DNA of 64,000 nucleotides from Streptomyces sp. STR69 (lineage in GTDB: Bacteria; Actinomycetota; Actinomycetes; Streptomycetales; Streptomycetaceae): contig NZ_JALJRY010000018.1 of the NCBI RefSeq assembly GCF_024519455.1, positions 1-64,000 on the forward strand, given 5' to 3'. The notes beneath the pieces were generated by a model. The model did not search any database. It saw only the letters and a list, made by a program, of their open reading frames with translations, and was not told where the DNA came from. Below are positions 25,501-37,500 of this stretch, piece by piece (position 1 is the stretch's first letter; the number at the start of each line of letters is the position of its first letter). The translations under genes were made by a program, and so were the position numbers.

Positions 25501-28500
25501 CGGACGGCTCACTGGACATCGATCCGCATCAGCTCCGCGACATCAAGGCGCTGGCTCGACAGGTGGCGGAAGTGGGGGTACGCGACCAACGGGCAGGACT
25601 CCCGCACACTCCTCGGATCACCATCACCGGGTACGGCAACGGCTCGTGGCTCAAGCTGGGGACCGGCGACTGGACCGCGGAAAGGAGGGGACGGCGGCGC
25701 GCGGACACCGTCGCCACGGTATTCCGGGACGAGCTGTGGATCGCCCTGGACGAGCTCCAGCGCAACGAGCCGTACGGCACCCCGCGTGTCGACTCCCACC
25801 ATTTCTCGATCGTGGTGCGCAGCCGGGGACGCGCACTCGACGCGAACGACCTGTCCGGCGGCACGGACGCGCGGGTCCTGCGTCGGCGGGCGACGATCGA
25901 GATCGACCTGAGCCTCCGCTCGTCGGCCGTCGAACGGCTGAACGCCCTACGGCTGGCCGACCCCGACCCCGGTGTGCGCGCGGGCCTCTTCGCCCCCGCC
26001 CCGCTCGCCCGCCGGATCCTGGGCCTGGACGCGGCGCAGCAGGTGACGGATGCCCACCGCCGCGAGCTGTACGCGCTGGTGGACGAGGCCGTCGCGGCCG
26101 GCCGGGCGACGAGCCTGGCGGCGCTGGAAGCCCACCGTCTCAAGCAGCAGGGGGTGCTGTCCGACGCGACCCGGATCACCGCTCGGGACGGCAGGGCCCT
26201 GGGCCGTAGCCTCACGCGCACCCCGGTGGTGAACCTGGACACTGCGTGGGACGGAAGCGGTCAGGCCCTGTGGCAGAAGAACGCGGGCGATCCCCGTCCC
26301 TACTTCGTGGTCGCCCAGGGCGACCACGAAAGCGTCGAAGTCTTCGGGCCCAACGGTGCCGTCCGCCGTGTGCCGGTGGACACCTTCGCGGAGTTGCTGG
26401 CCGTGGACCCGGACCTGGCGGGGCTCGGCGCCGACGTGCCCGTCGTCCTCGTGATACCGGGCGCTGGTGCCAGGGAACTCGTCCTGCCGCGGACCGTCGC
26501 CGCCCGGACCGGCCGGACCGTCTGGTCACACGCCGGCGCCGCGAAGCTGCGTTTCAACGGCCCGATGCTCAGTCACCGGATTTCGACGCTCGGTCTCCCG
26601 GGGGAGCTGACCGGGAGCTGGATCGCCAGCGGGCCGGGCGACCTGGGTCCCGTCGACCCGGATCCCGCAGCTCCGGAAATTCGCACGATCTCCGGTGACC
26701 GGATCCCGGACAGCCAGATCATGAGCCACACCCTGGCCGCCGACGGACTCCCGCACGGCCGCGCCGTGTTCACCAAGGGCGACCTGCTCACGCGGGAGAA
26801 GTGGTTCGGCGCTCTCCCGAAGATGACGTGGAACGTGCCCATGGACCCCGTCACCCAGGATCCGCACGGTGTCCCGGAGGAGGTGCCCTGGATCGGCCGG
26901 AAGGCGTACTACTTCTATCTGCACGGGCTGCCGGGCCGGTTCGAGGTGGTGAGAGAGGGCGGGACCCAGAAACCGGCGGGCGGCGGCCAGGTCGTCCGTG
27001 AGATCCGGGAAAAGGCTCTAGGCGACCAGGTCGGCGGGTATCTGCGACGGCGCCCGAGCATGCGGCAGCTCGCTCCCGACGGCGTCGTGGTGCTCATGTC
27101 GTGCTGGGCCGACGCGCCCGCGGAGGGGTTGCCCGCCGTCAACGCGGCCGGCCCCGCACCTTTCGTCTCCGATCCGCTGGAGACCGTTTCCGAGGCCCAG
27201 CGTGTGTCCAACCAGGTCGGCCGCACGGTGTTCGCGGTCGACCGGACCCACTACACGCTGAGGACGGGCACGCTGCGGCGTCAGGGCGTCGACTCCACCG
27301 CCGACGGGCGGCCGAGCCGGTGGCGGGAACTGCGACCCGAGCCGGCCGGGACCGCGCTCGACGACCTGGCGCGTACGGCGGGCCTGCACACGGGCACGGG
27401 CCCGGCATCGGACGGGAACAGGCGCACGACCCTACGGCTGGTCCGGGCCCTGCGTACGACCTTCGGCGCCTCCGTCGAGGACGACAAGGATGACCCGGCG
27501 GGCGGCTATCAGCGGCTGTTGGGCGGTATCGGCGCACTGGAAAGCATGCGCCTCGGGGACCAAAACCTGCGGGGCACCGGGGAGTTCACCCTCGACCTGC
27601 TCGACCGGGCCACCCGTGCGCACCTCAAGCAGCAGCAGGTCGTCGGCACCCGGCCCGCGCCGCCCGCCGAGGCCGACGTAAAGGCGACGTTGGAGGCGGC
27701 GAGCGCGAAGCTGGCCGCCGAGCCCGGGGCCGCGCTGCCGGCCTTCGTCGCCCTGCCTTCGGTGGACCGGGCCCGGGACCTGCTCGCGCAGGGCGATCCG
27801 GACCAGCGGGCCCGCGAGGTGCTGGGCCTGGGCAGGACCGACCCGGTCACCCCGGTCCACCGCCAACGTCTGCTGTGGGCCACCGTCAAGGCCGTCGAGG
27901 GCGTGGAGAACCATCCCGACGCGGATGCCCTCACGACGAAGGTCCTCCACCTGCGCGACGGTGAGGATCCGAAGGAAGCCGCCCGGCAGACCGAACTGCT
28001 CTGGACGGCGGCTGCCGCGGCGGCGGTCGGCCGCGACACTCACCACCGGACCGCGCTCGCCGCATATCACCTCGAACGTCACGGGGCACTGGACCGGGCC
28101 ACCGAACTCGGCGGGGCCGGAAAAACGGTGACGGGCCGTAACTGGACCGGCAAGCCGATCACGGACCCGTTGCTCACGAACAAGTACTTCGTCTCGGAGG
28201 ACGGCACCGTCGCGAAGGGCACGTTCTTTGCCGTCCCGTGGCGCACGACCGCCACCAGTGAGGACGCGTACTTCCTGGTGACCAAGGAGGACCCGCTCGC
28301 GGGCGGCGACATCATGATGCCGTGGCCGACCGGCCCCGACCGGCCGGTGCCCCCCGACGAGATCGCCGAACTGCTCGTGCACGACCGGTCTCTGGCGCGC
28401 CACGAGGCGACGTGGCCCGTCGTCCTGGTCGGAAGCGGTGGTCCGACCAGCCCGTCGGCCTCCGCCGACGGGCTGGCCAAGGCGCTCGCGGACCGGTCGG

Positions 28501-31500
28501 CGACCGCCAGGAACGTGCTGCGCACACCAGGTCCCCTCAACCTGGTCTACGACGCGGGGAAGAAGCAGAACGTATTCGTCCTGACCGGCGACCCGGCAAA
28601 TTCGAGCCTCACGAAGGACTGGCTGCGCACCGAACCCCGGAAGCTGCCGACCCCGGTGGCCCAGGTGCCCCCGACAGCCCCCGTCGCTCCGGTCGCTCCG
28701 GTCAACCCGGTCACGCCGGTCACCCCGGTTGTCCCCGTGACGACAACGGCGAGCGACCCCGCGCTGCCCACCCCCATGTCCACCACTCCCGCTCCGGTGG
28801 TCGTCACGTCGTCCGCCGACGTCTCCCCGCCGACGGACCCCGGCCCGCCCGCCCCGTCGACCACCGTCGGTCAGGGCCTCGACGAGCGGCGTCCGCCCCG
28901 GATCGACCCCGACCCGCGGCCCGCTCCGGTGAGCGGCCTCGGCTCGCTGCTAAGGAATCTCCCCCGGAAAGTCCTGCGACGCCCCGGTGACCGCGTCCTG
29001 CGCGGTGTCGACCAGGTCGTCCGGGAACTCGACAGCAGGCTCCAGCAGCAGGCCGGCGTACGGCCCGCCACCCCCGAGTTGCTGAACGACGTACAGCGGC
29101 GGCTCGGGCAGCAGCCGTCCGGTGTCCTCGGCGACGGCGGCCAGACGTTCGCCTACACCACGGCCGACGGCACGCCCCTGACGCTCACGGTCACCGCCCG
29201 GCCCGACACGTTCACCGTCGTCGGCCACGCCAACTTCACGAAGACGGACGGCCTGGCGCGGGATGGGCGTTCCCACGGTGGAACCGCCGTCAACTCCACC
29301 GCCCAGACCGTGGCCCCGGCGATTCCGCCCGGCCCCGTCAAGCAGCCCGCCCGCACCTGGAAGCGGCTCCGCGCGCGCTTCTCCGGGATCCTGAACACCG
29401 CCAGCGGTGCGCGCCCGCGTCCGGACCACGTCTGGTACGAGTTCACGGTCACCGACCCGACCGGCCGCCCTGTCGACGGAACCGGCAACGTGCTTCCCGA
29501 GGGTGACACCTCGCGACTGCCGGTCGCCTTCGGCTTCGGCGTACGCGACGGACTGCTTGTACGACTGCCTGACAGCCCGGTTCAGGAGGCGCCTGAGCAG
29601 GAAGTCCCCGCGCCGCAGGCTCCGGTTGAGGCCCCGGTTCCGGAGCCCTTTGTTCTTGAGGAGCCGGTTCCGGAACTCTCCGACCATCAGCAGCCGAACC
29701 CGGAGACTGCCCTTTTCGAGCAGCCGCCTGCCGAGACCCCCGTCCCCGAGCCGGAAACGGATCGGTCTCCGGATGCAACGGATGTAGCTGACGCCGAAAC
29801 GGTGCCCGAGCACACCCCCGAACTCCCCGCCACGACCGACCAGTTGCCCGTGCCGTCCACCGCCGCTGTACCCGGCCCGCGTCGTGTGCTGGCGCCCGCG
29901 CCGGAGCGGCTGGCCGCGTACGCGGGTGCGCTCACGGCCGAGGACGAGGAGACGCCGGGCAGCCGCGAGGCGATGTGGGCGAAGCGGTCTCCGGTGCTTG
30001 CCGCGGAGGGCAGTGATGTTCCGTCTCGGTTCGTGGAGATCGAGGACGTCACGGTCGGCTACACGCCGGCCGAGGAGAACCCCGAGGCCAACGCACCTGT
30101 CGCGGGCGGCAAGTTCATTGATGTGTTCGGCCTCGGTGACGACGGCAGCACTCTCGCGGTGATGGCGGAGATCTACCGTGCGCCCGGCGAGGAGTTCACG
30201 GCCGCCGACGCGTTCATCCACCAGTGGGCAACCGCCCATGGCCTGCTCAGCGGGGAGAAACTGTCGGCGAAAGCACTGTCCAAGGCGATGGCCCGGAGTC
30301 TGGACCAGCAGCTTTCCGTAGCTGATGTGCCGGATCGGCTGCCGGACCGGATCTACCAGCAGAACATTTCCGGATCGGAGGCGAAGAAGGCGCTGGGCGA
30401 GATTCTCGGCGATAACACGAGTACGAGGCAGTTCACCGAGGGCGACGAGACCTACCGGAAGATCCTCGGGACGGTCAACGGCAAGGCGAACAACAATATC
30501 GTCAAGACGTTCAATGATCTCAAGGGGTATGCGGGCGACGACGTCCAGGTCATTACCGGGGGATCCTTGTTCCGGGACGCCAACGGCAATTACCAGTTGC
30601 GTTTCGACATCGCCCGGGCGGCCGACGCTTCCCCCGGTGACACCGAGGCGGTGCCGACCGCGTCGACGACCGCGCCGGACCCCATGGACTCCGCGCCAGG
30701 CGCCGCCATGCCGGCGCTGAGCACGGCATCCGACGACGATGTGGGCAGCATCGTGTCCCTGGGGCCGGACGACCCCGGCCCACACCGCTCGCCGGCGGTC
30801 CAGCCGCCGTCGCCCCGGTCGCGGGTCCCGTTCGGGAAACGCCACAAGGAGATCGGTCCGCGGGAACGGCAGGAGATCGCCGACCTGGCCGAGCAGATCG
30901 TGGTGGCGGGCCTGCGGGACCTGAAGGCAGGACTGCGGGCCCCCCGTGTCACGGTCACCGGGTACGGCAACGGCACACGCTTCTCGATCCGCGGACGTAC
31001 GGGCCGCCGGTCGGCGCGGGCGACCGGACAACTGCGGGCGGAGGCCGTGGCCGACCTGCTCCGTGAGGAGATCCGGGGGCAGCTGCTGAACAAGGACAAC
31101 ATGGTGAACCTCGTCCATGCTCTGCGGGGCAGGGAGGCCACGGTCGAGGACTTCCCGCTCACGGTGGTGAGCGGTGGCCGGGAGGCCGAGGGTGCGACCC
31201 GGCGGGCGGACCGGCGGCTGGCTGTGATCGGGGTCGACCAGTCCCCGCTGTCGGCGGCCGTCGCCCGGCTGGAGCAACTGAGCCCGGGCGACTTCGGTCC
31301 GGGAACGGGATTCGATCCGGACGCGATGATCCTGACCGTCCTGCGCAGGCCCTACCAGGGCGGCCCGGACAGCCGCTCCTCGAGTCCCGCCCCGTCGTCC
31401 GGGGCCGTGAGCCGTGTCTCCAGCGGGGCCGTGAGCGGCGCGTCCTCGCCCGTCGACCCCGGGAGCCGCGCACCGTCGATCGCCGGCAGTGACGCGAGCG

Positions 31501-34500
31501 ACGCGTCCGACGGATCCGTACCCGTACCCGTCTCCTTCGACGTCGAGGACATGTCGGCCGATCAGCGCGCGTTGTACGAACTGGTAGCCGAGGCGATGGC
31601 GGCGGGGCGGGCGACGAGTACGGCGGCACTGGCCGCGTTCCACCTGAGCAAGGAACTGCTGTCCGACGCCACGCGGATCACCGCCCCGGACGGCACGCCG
31701 GCGGGCCGCAATTGGACGGGCCAGCCGGTGTCGTCCCTCGACACCTCCTCGTACGCCGAGGTGCCGCGTCCCGCTCCGAACGCCCCCACCACGCAACCGG
31801 CACCGCTTCCCGGGCCATGGGCCAAGACCCCGGGTGCCCCCGCCCCGTACACCTACGCGACCGCGGAGGGCGGCCACCTGTGGCTCGGGGCCGCCCTGCC
31901 GGACGGCAGGCACTGGAACCTGTCGGCGGACATAATCGCTGAACTGATGGACATGGACCGGGACTTGGCGTCCCGGGGCCGGGACACCCACGTACTGCTC
32001 GTGTCCCCGAAGGCCGGTGACATGGAGCTGGAGCTGCCCCGCAGGGTGTCGGCGCGGGTCGGCCGGACACTGTGGGCGCACACCGGCTCGGTCACGCTGG
32101 GCCTGGAGCAGGGCACCGGCCTGCACAGCGTCGTGGTGATCGACCGGCGGGCCGTAAATCTGCCGCTGGGCCAGTGGATCCGCACCGAACCGGAGGATCT
32201 CGGCCCCACCGACGACGGGTTCGAAGGCCCCGGCATGATCGAGGCGCTGGACGGCTCGGGCCTTCGCGACGACCAGGTCAAGAGCGTCACGTTGACCATC
32301 GACTCGCGGCCCGTCGGCCGCTCCGCCATGGACGACGTCGACCAGCTGCACCGCAAGCACACCTTCGAGACGTTGGGCACGTTCACGGAGTGGACCAGCG
32401 GCGATCCGGTCACGGGAGAGCCGTCCGGTCCCAGGAGGCCGGTGCCGTGGAAGGGCCGGAAGGCCTACTTCTTCCAGGCGCACGGACTTCCGCGGCGGAA
32501 CGCCATGCCCCGGCTGAACCGCCCGAACCCCGTACACGTCCACAGCCGTGCGACCGGCGGCTACCTTGCCCGGCGGCGGAGCCTGCGGCGGCTCCCCAAG
32601 GACACGGTGATCGTACTTCTCTCGTGCTGGGCGAACACCGCCATCGGCGACTTCGGCAACGCCTGGCTGGGCCCGAGCGCCGACTCCCCGTTCGTCGCCG
32701 ACCCCCTGTCGAACCCCTCCGGTGCCCAGGACATCGCCAACGAGACCCGGCGTACCGTCTTCGCCCCCAACCGGGTGCACATCCACTACCTGGTGGGGGG
32801 CCTGCACGGCATCGTGAGTTCTCCCTCGGGTGCACCGACCATCTGGGACGAGGTGCGGCCCGAACCGACCAGCGCCGAGCTCGACGCGCTGGCGGAGCAG
32901 GCCGGTCTGGGCTGGATCGCGTCGGACTTCAGCCCGGAAGAGGCCCGCGCCACCACTCTGCGGCTGGTCCGCGCCCTCCGGCAGACCTTCGGGGTGTCCG
33001 TCGAGGACGACAAGGACGACCCGGCGGGCGAGTACCAGCAACTGCTGGGCGGGATCGGCGCGTTGGAGGCGATGCGCCGCAAGGACGGAAACCTTCGGCA
33101 CCACGGGGAGTTCACCCTCGACCTGCTCGACCGGGTCACCCGTGCGCACCTCAAGCAGCAGCACGTCGCCGGCACCCGGGCCGCGCCGTTGGCCGAGGCC
33201 GACGTACGGGCGACGCTGGAGGCCGCGGCGGCGAAGCTGGCCGCCGAGCCCCGGTCTGCGCTGCCGGCCTTCGTCGCCCTGCCGTCGGTGGACCGCGCCC
33301 GGGAGCTGATCGCGCGGAGCGACCCGAAACTACCGGCCCGCAGAGAGGCGGCGCGGGCCACCGATCTCGATCCCCAGTCGCTGCTGTGGGCCACCGTCAA
33401 AGCCGTCGAAAGCGTGGACAACCATCCCGACGCCGACGCCCTCACGACGAAGGTCCTCCACCTGCGCGACGGCGACGATCCGACGGAGGACGTCCGGCGG
33501 GCCGAACTGTTCTGGACGACGGTCGCGGCGGCAGGGGTGGGCCGCGACACCTACAACCCGACCGCCCTCGCCGCGTACGACGTCGAACTCCACGCCATGG
33601 GACCCCATGGAGCACTGGGCTCCGACTCGAAGATCCTGACGACCAACGGCAGGCCGGCCGGACGCAACTGGCGGAGGCAGCCCGTCCAGGGCCGGCTCGG
33701 TACGGAGACCTACGCCGTCGAATCCGCGGGCAGCCGCAGGACATTGCACCGGCTGCCCTGGCGCAGTCTCAGGGCCGGCGCCGAGCGGGCCGAGGGGTAC
33801 TTCCTGGCCATGGACCCGGACTCGGGCTCCTCGGGCATCGACATGCCCTGGCAGGACGGCGGCACCCGCCCGGTGCCCCACGAAGAGATCGCCGAACTGC
33901 TGAGCCACGACACCGAGTTGCAGTACTCCCAGACCCGCGAGATGCATATCGTTCCGGTGGGGATCGACCGCGGGGCCGACCGGCTGGCCGCGGCCATCGC
34001 CGACCGGAGGGCCACGGGCAGGACCGTGCCGGTGGCCCAGCATTCGTTCAAGATCGACGACTACCCGTCGGCGAGCCACGCGGAGCTGGTCATGACCGTG
34101 CCGCCGGGCAGCGGCAGGGCAGACGACTGGGACTCGGTCAGCCCAGCCGGGGTGTCCCCGCAAGCCACCCCGTCCAGCCGCACCCCGTCCCCGCAGCCGG
34201 GCCCCGCTCCCGTCACTCCCGTCGCCACCTCGTCGCCCGGCGTCTCGTCGGCACCTACGTCCGCCCCGCCCGCGCCGACGGACGCCGCCCGCCGAGGCGA
34301 CACGAACCCGCCCACGCCCACCGTCCGTGCCCGCCGAGCCGTCCTGCCCGTGCCCCCGCACCGCCGTGGCGGCACCCCCCTGACCCCCGTCCCCGAGGAC
34401 GCCCCGACCCCCGTCGCCCCGGTCACCCCGGATCCCGTCGGCTCCCCCACCCCGCGCCCCGCCTGGATCGGCGAGGACCTCGGCGACCGCCGGCCGCCCC

Positions 34501-37500
34501 GACTGGACCGGGACCTGCCGCCCGCGCGGGTCCTCGGCGGCGAGGTGCGGTTCAGCGACAGGACGCGGCTGCCGGTCTACATGGGCCGGGTGGGCTCGGT
34601 GCTGAAGGGCCTGTCCGCGCAGGTGCTGGGGCGCTCCTTCGCCTTCGGGCACAGCGACCGCGCGCTGCGCGGGACCGACCTGGTGGTGGACGAGCTGGGC
34701 AGCCGGCTCGACGGGCTGGCCGGGGTCCGGCCGGCCGCCGCGAAGGGCGGCACGTCGCGGGAGTCCGCCCTGCTGGCCGACGTACGGCGCAGGCTCGTGC
34801 AGTCCCCGCAGGGTTTCTTCGGCGACGGGCAGGAGTTCGTCTACACCACCGCGAACGGCAGAACCCGGGTGCTGAGGGCTACCGCGCGACCGTACGCGCA
34901 GTGGGAACGGTTCGCCTTCGGCTACGCCAACCCGGTGAAGGCCGACAGCATGCAGCGGACCAACGTGCTCACCGGCCGCACCGCCGTGAACACCACCGCC
35001 ACCGCGCTGGCCCCGACAGTGCCGCTGGGCCCGGTCAAGGTGGCCTTCAACGGATGGGGACGGGTCTTCGCGCGGGGCTTCTGGAACAAGCGGGTCCAGT
35101 ACGGGATGCAGAACCAGACGATGAGCCAGACCGAGACCCGTTCCACGGACGGCTCGCACGCCCATCTGGACGACGTCTGGTACGAGTTCACGTTCGCAGA
35201 CCGGGCCGGCCGCCCCGTCGACGCGTCCGGCCGCGCCATTCCCGAGGGAGAGACCTGGCGGCAGCCGGTCGGCTTCGGCTTCGCGATCCGCGACGGTCTG
35301 GTCGTACGGCTGCCCGACAGCGTCACCACGGAACAGCCCGCCAAGAACCGGGACGGGCTGCCGGCGGAGATGCGGCTCAGTCGCAGATCGAACTACCGGT
35401 CGGTGAACACGGAGGCGTACGGCCCGGTCGCGCACATCCGTGACTGGGTGATCAGACAGGCGGGCGTCGGGCAGGACAGCGTGGCCGGTTCCCAGCTGGG
35501 CGACTTCTTCTCCACCGACTCCTTCCACCGCATGGGCCGCGTGCTGAACGCCGGCCAGGTCACCACCCCGCCGCTCCTGCGCGACAAGGCCAAGACACCG
35601 TTGGGTGTCTTCTCGGTGCGGGTGGAGTCCGGTCAGGCCGTGCTGATCGACGGGACGACGGCGGCGGAACTGCGGGACATCATGCAGTCCACGGTCCGCA
35701 ACGAGCGGATCACGGGCAAGGGCGCGGGCATCGACATCGGTGGCTCGGCCGGACCCGCCTTCCACCTGCTCGGCCTGGACAAGGGCGCGTTCGACCTGCG
35801 GATACTGGCCGGACTCAACGTCCGCTACGGCTCCTCGCGCGCCCGTACGTCCACGACCGGCGGCACCGGCGCCATCAAGTCCGCCTCCCAGGCCAAGGGT
35901 TCCTCCACCGGCCTCTACCTGGTGCAGAAGACGGTGACCGTCACCGCACCGCCCGACACGAAGGCCCCGCTGCCCGACCCGGCGGGCGACGGACAGGGGC
36001 CGCGGCTGATCCGCAAGAACCCGCCGCGCAAATGGAGCGCGCCGCCGCGCACCGAGACGTTCCAGACATGGGCCGTGGAACGGCTGACCCGCGCCGAGGC
36101 GCGCCGGCTGGCCGGGCTCGACACGGACGCACCCCGGGGCCCGGAGCCGACACCCCCGCCCTACCTGACCGAGGACCGTCCGCCGACCCTCGGCATGAGC
36201 CACGTCGAGGAGTTCACCTTCGCGGACGGCTCCGTCACCCGGACCATCGACGGTCAGGAGCGCACCTTCCTGGAGCACTTCGGGGACCGGATGCTGGAGG
36301 CCGTCGCCGAGGTCTATCCGGACCTGGTCGCGCCGCTCGCCGAGCTCAATCCGGACAACCCGCGCTGGCGCGGCGCCGACCACTTCCAGATGGTGCAGAA
36401 CAACACCCTGGAGGTGCTGAGCACGCTCGCCCACCACAGCATGGCGGGGAACCTGGAGACGATGCTGACCACGGGCCTGCGGATCGGCCTGGTCGACTCC
36501 CGCCGCGCCACCCGGGCCCATCGGTACGTGTGGCTGGACGCGGACCTGACCGGCCGGCGGTACGAGACCACGGAGAAGGACGAGCGGCTGCGGTTCAGCG
36601 CCCCGGGCAGCGAGAACCTGAGCGGCACCTACAGCGGGACCCGCGGTCTGCACGGCGGTGTCGAGGCGCTGGTGGCGGTGCGCGACAGCGTCGGCGACAA
36701 CGCCGGCGTGCCGATGCACGCGGGCTCGGCGTCGCTGGGCGGCCGGTGGGGACGGCGGCGGGAGAGCGAGAGCGGATACGGCCCGAGCGCCACGCACGAA
36801 GCCATGTCGATCGGCGCCAAGGGGTCGCACCTCTACAGCTACCGGATCGACCTGACGGCGAAGCGCGGCGGCTTCTGGCGGTTCCGCAGTCTGCTGCGCG
36901 GGGTCCTCTTCCTGAACCTGCTGGGCACGCAGCCGTTCGTCTTCGACGAGACGGAGACCCAGCTGATCGGCCCGGAGACCGGTCCGGGATCCGGTCCGCG
37001 CACCGCGGGGCAGTCCATGCCGGCGGGCCGGGTGCTGCTCAGCATCCCTGTCGAGCACACCCCCACCCGCACCCCTGCCAAGGCCCGGAACCCGCTGCAC
37101 GGGGTTCCGCTGGCGACCACCCGCAGGGTCGCCAGCGACCTGGCGCTGGCCACCGACGACCTGCTTCACCGGGCCCGGCGGCGCGGCCCGGCGGACTACC
37201 AGAAGCACCCTCACCTCACGCTCACCGTGGTCGCAGATCCCTCCCTCGCGCGCGCTGCGGAGGAGGTGCTGGAGGAGTCGTCGCTGGGCTCGTGGATGAT
37301 GTCGCAGGAGGGCGCCCCGGCGCACGATTCGGCGCTGCGGCTCTTCCAGAGCCCCTATCTGACCGCCAACTTCGACCAGAGTTCCACGCCGACCGGGTGG
37401 CGGGCGTCCGGGCTGTGGGCCAAGGCGCCGTACCTGGACAGGTCGTCGGTCCTCGCCCACCGCACCCGGCTACGCCCCGGGACCCTGACTGCCCTCACCG

